A stretch of 64,000 nucleotides of DNA from NCBI RefSeq assembly GCF_021568795.1, contig NZ_JAKGUE010000009.1, positions 1-64,000 of the forward strand, written 5' to 3'. The position numbers were made by a program, and so were the translations under genes. Under the pieces are notes generated by a model that saw nothing but the letters and a program-made list of their open reading frames with translations, did no database searches and was not told the DNA's origin. The stretch comes from Dethiosulfovibrio faecalis. Its GTDB lineage: Bacteria > Synergistota > Synergistia > Synergistales > Dethiosulfovibrionaceae. Below, piece after piece: positions 62,218 to 64,000 of the stretch (its first letter is position 1; each line of letters starts with the position of its first letter).

Positions 62218-63387
62218 ATGAAAAACCTATACGAAGAACTTACGTCGGAATTGGACCACGTCATATCCGAAAACGCCGTCGATGCGGCCGCTCTAAGCGA
62301 CGATCTGGCCGACAATCCCGAGCTGGGAGGACAGGAATTCCGCTCTAGCGAAAAGATGTCCGATTTCCTGCAAAAAGCGGGGCTTCAGGTGGAGCGACCC
62401 TTTATGGACATTCCCACCGCCTACAGAGCTACGGCGGGAGACGGAGGACCGGTGGTCGCCCTTCTGGCTGAATACGACGCTCTGCCTGGGCTCGGTCACG
62501 CCTGCGGCCACTGTCTCAGCGGGGCCATGAGCCTTCTGGCTGGAGTGGCTCTGGCCAAGATAGCCAAAAGGGTCGAGGCCACCCTATGGGTAGTGGGAAC
62601 TCCCTCGGAGGAGACCGACGGGGCCAAGGTCACCATGTCGGAGGCGGGGGTATTCGACGAGGTCGCCCTGGCGACGATGATCCATGCCGACTCGGATAGA
62701 TCACATGTAGGCTACAGAAGCCTGGCCATGGACGCCCTGGAGTTTCGTTTCACCGGAAAGGCCGCCCACGCCGCCGGAGCTCCCTGGGAGGGCAGAAACG
62801 CCCTGAACGGTGTGCAGCTCTTCTTCCATGCGGTGGATATGTTGAGACAGCACGTAAAACCGGAGGTCAGGATGCACGGAATAATCTCCTCGGGAGGAGA
62901 GGCCCCCAACATAGTGCCCCAAGAGGGAGCGGCGAAATTCTACTTCCGATCGCCCACCAGATCCTACCTGAACGAACTCACGGAAAAAATCTACGACTGC
63001 GCAAGAGGCTCAGCTATGGCGACCGGAACCGAGGTATCATGGTCAAACGTCGAATTCAGCTTCGACGAGATGATCCCGAACGAGCCAGCGGAGAGAATGA
63101 TGGAAGGGGTGTTTGACGAGCTGGGGGTTCCCTACGATCCGCCCCATGGAGCCCAAGGCTCCAGCGACGTGGGAAACGTTTCCCACCGATGTCCGGCCCT
63201 TCAACCTCAGCTCTCCATAATGGACGTATACGCCGCCCACCATACGGAGGAGTTCGAAAGGGCAGTCAAGACCGACAGAGCTCATAGTGCCATGGAGACA
63301 GGCGCCAGGATACTGGCCAGGGCGGCTCTTAAGACCTGGCTGAACCGAGATCTCAGGGAAAGGATGAGATCGGCCATATCCCGATAG
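62218..63387 (+). CDS. M20-family amidohydrolase/peptidase
   Basis: A 389-aa metal-dependent amidohydrolase of the AbgB/PM20D2-like group. Metal ligands are in GHACGHCLSG and P-S-E-E-T-D-G, with the dimerisation-domain motif F-T-G-K-A-A-H-A-A and S-S-D-V-G-N-V-S-H near the C-terminus. The start at 62218 has GGAGGG 8 nt upstream. It probably cleaves N-acyl amino acids or dipeptides in the cytoplasm, in line with the peptide focus of the region. Confidence 0.9.
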   Translation: MKNLYEELTSELDHVISENAVDAAALSDDLADNPELGGQEFRSSEKMSDFLQKAGLQVERPFMDIPTAYRATAGDGGPVVALLAEYDALPGLGHACGHCLSGAMSLLAGVALAKIAKRVEATLWVVGTPSEETDGAKVTMSEAGVFDEVALATMIHADSDRSHVGYRSLAMDALEFRFTGKAAHAAGAPWEGRNALNGVQLFFHAVDMLRQHVKPEVRMHGIISSGGEAPNIVPQEGAAKFYFRSPTRSYLNELTEKIYDCARGSAMATGTEVSWSNVEFSFDEMIPNEPAERMMEGVFDELGVPYDPPHGAQGSSDVGNVSHRCPALQPQLSIMDVYAAHHTEEFERAVKTDRAHSAMETGARILARAALKTWLNRDLRERMRSAISR

Positions 63388-63431
63388 AGGTGGTCCGCTC
63401 CTATCCGCGATGAACCGGGAGGTGATGCAGT

Positions 63432-64000
63432 TTGAACAGGGAGGGACAGGATAAAGGCAGTTTCTTCACCCTCACCCGAGAAGACATAAAAGAGGAAACT
63501 CTCCCGGATCTGAGGAAAAACGCCCTTCAGATATTCCTGAGCATGCTGGTTTTCGTCACCTTCATGTCGACCCAGACCTGGATGGACCGAAGAGCCATAG
63601 GAAGACACGAGTCGACCTTCAACATGCAGCAAAGCCGCCAGGTAATGGTCGGGAGGGAGGCTATGGAGGACAGGCTAAGATCCATCATAAGCAGGCTCTC
63701 GGCCCTGACCAATACGTCTCTCCCTCAGGCCATAAAGATGGACGCCACGGACTTCATCAAGGAGAGGCTCTCTCTGATGGTCCACGCCAACGAAGATATC
63801 GCGGCGGTTCTGTTAAAGCTGAAGGACGGCACAGGATGGGAATACTCCTACAGCCGTCTGATCTCCCCCGGTCCGGCGACCCTCAGAAAGGCCAGGGAGG
63901 TCATGACAGTGGGAATGGATGGCCGCTCTAGAAACTCCTCCCCCGTAAGGGTGGACACCGTAGACATAGTGGATAGACACCCGATAATGGTGATTACCTT
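63432..64000 (+). CDS. membrane sensor protein, N-terminal part (runs off the window)
   Basis: A TTG at 63432 with GGAGG 9 nt upstream opens a frame that is still open at the window end (189 codons visible). A basic/acidic cytoplasmic start is followed by one membrane span (about residues 33-50: LQIFLSMLVFVTFMSTQTW) and the beginning of an extracytoplasmic domain with a helix (S-R-Q-V-M-V-G-R-E-A-M-E-D-R-L) of the kind that opens Cache-type sensors of histidine kinases, cyclases or chemoreceptors. The output domain lies beyond the window. Confidence 0.7.
   Translation, partial: MNREGQDKGSFFTLTREDIKEETLPDLRKNALQIFLSMLVFVTFMSTQTWMDRRAIGRHESTFNMQQSRQVMVGREAMEDRLRSIISRLSALTNTSLPQAIKMDATDFIKERLSLMVHANEDIAAVLLKLKDGTGWEYSYSRLISPGPATLRKAREVMTVGMDGRSRNSSPVRVDTVDIVDRHPIMVIT

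Overview
The window reads as chromosomal DNA of a strict anaerobe that ferments amino acids, peptides and organic acids. The evidence is a selenocysteine-encoding glycine reductase protein A (grdA), three exported C69 dipeptidases, a D-aminopeptidase/dipeptide-transport operon, a citrate lyase locus with a TctABC-type transporter, ferredoxin-domain ParA ATPases and rubrerythrin. Frequent TTG/GTG starts behind strong GGAGG sites and this gene mix resemble Synergistota of the Dethiosulfovibrio type. That placement is inference from content, not a database match. I saw no rRNA, tRNA, CRISPR array, insertion sequence or prophage.

Layout. 0-8.7 kb: citrate fermentation, with citC-citD-citG leftward and, divergently, a GntR regulator, tctC-tctB-tctA, citE and citF. 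8.8-13 kb: two exported proteins of unknown function and a radical SAM protein. 13-18.3 kb: a chemoreceptor, a Fur-family regulator, then a NifX-like protein and two ferredoxin-domain ATPases resembling the ORP complex genes of Desulfovibrio; a Fur-like box is embedded in a terminator hairpin. 18.4-20 kb: metallo-hydrolase, cytidine deaminase and a small HTH protein. 20.2-23.5 kb: an exported zinc-deacylase-like protein, a 56-residue membrane protein, a large carboxylate-type transporter and a small exported protein. 23.7-29.8 kb: two C69 dipeptidases around a two-component system whose kinase carries its own periplasmic binding-protein domain. 29.9-34.3 kb: an NPD-family oxygenase, then the ilvN-ilvC-ilvB operon behind a leader peptide rich in Val/Ile codons and an attenuator. 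34.3-39 kb: folD and an OpuC-type compatible-solute ABC transporter. 39-42 kb: HTH protein and a large MscS-family channel. 42-51 kb: D-aminopeptidase, GntR regulator, dppBCDF, its binding protein and a third C69 peptidase. 51-57 kb: second chemoreceptor, grdA (in-frame UGA), a degenerate prolyl-tRNA-synthetase paralogue, a P1 peptidase and exonuclease III. 57-64 kb: K+ channel, hydroxyacid dehydrogenase, rubrerythrin, acyl-CoA synthetase, M20 amidohydrolase and the start of a membrane sensor.

The common theme is capture of external peptides and organic acids (binding proteins, peptidases, chemoreceptors, sensor kinases) and their fermentation (citrate lyase, glycine reductase). The most unusual items are the ProRS-like pseudo-enzyme next to grdA, the ilv leader attenuator, the Fur-box/terminator overlap upstream of the ORP-like genes, the 20-23.5 kb transporter/deacylase module and the binding-protein/CitA-type kinase chimera.
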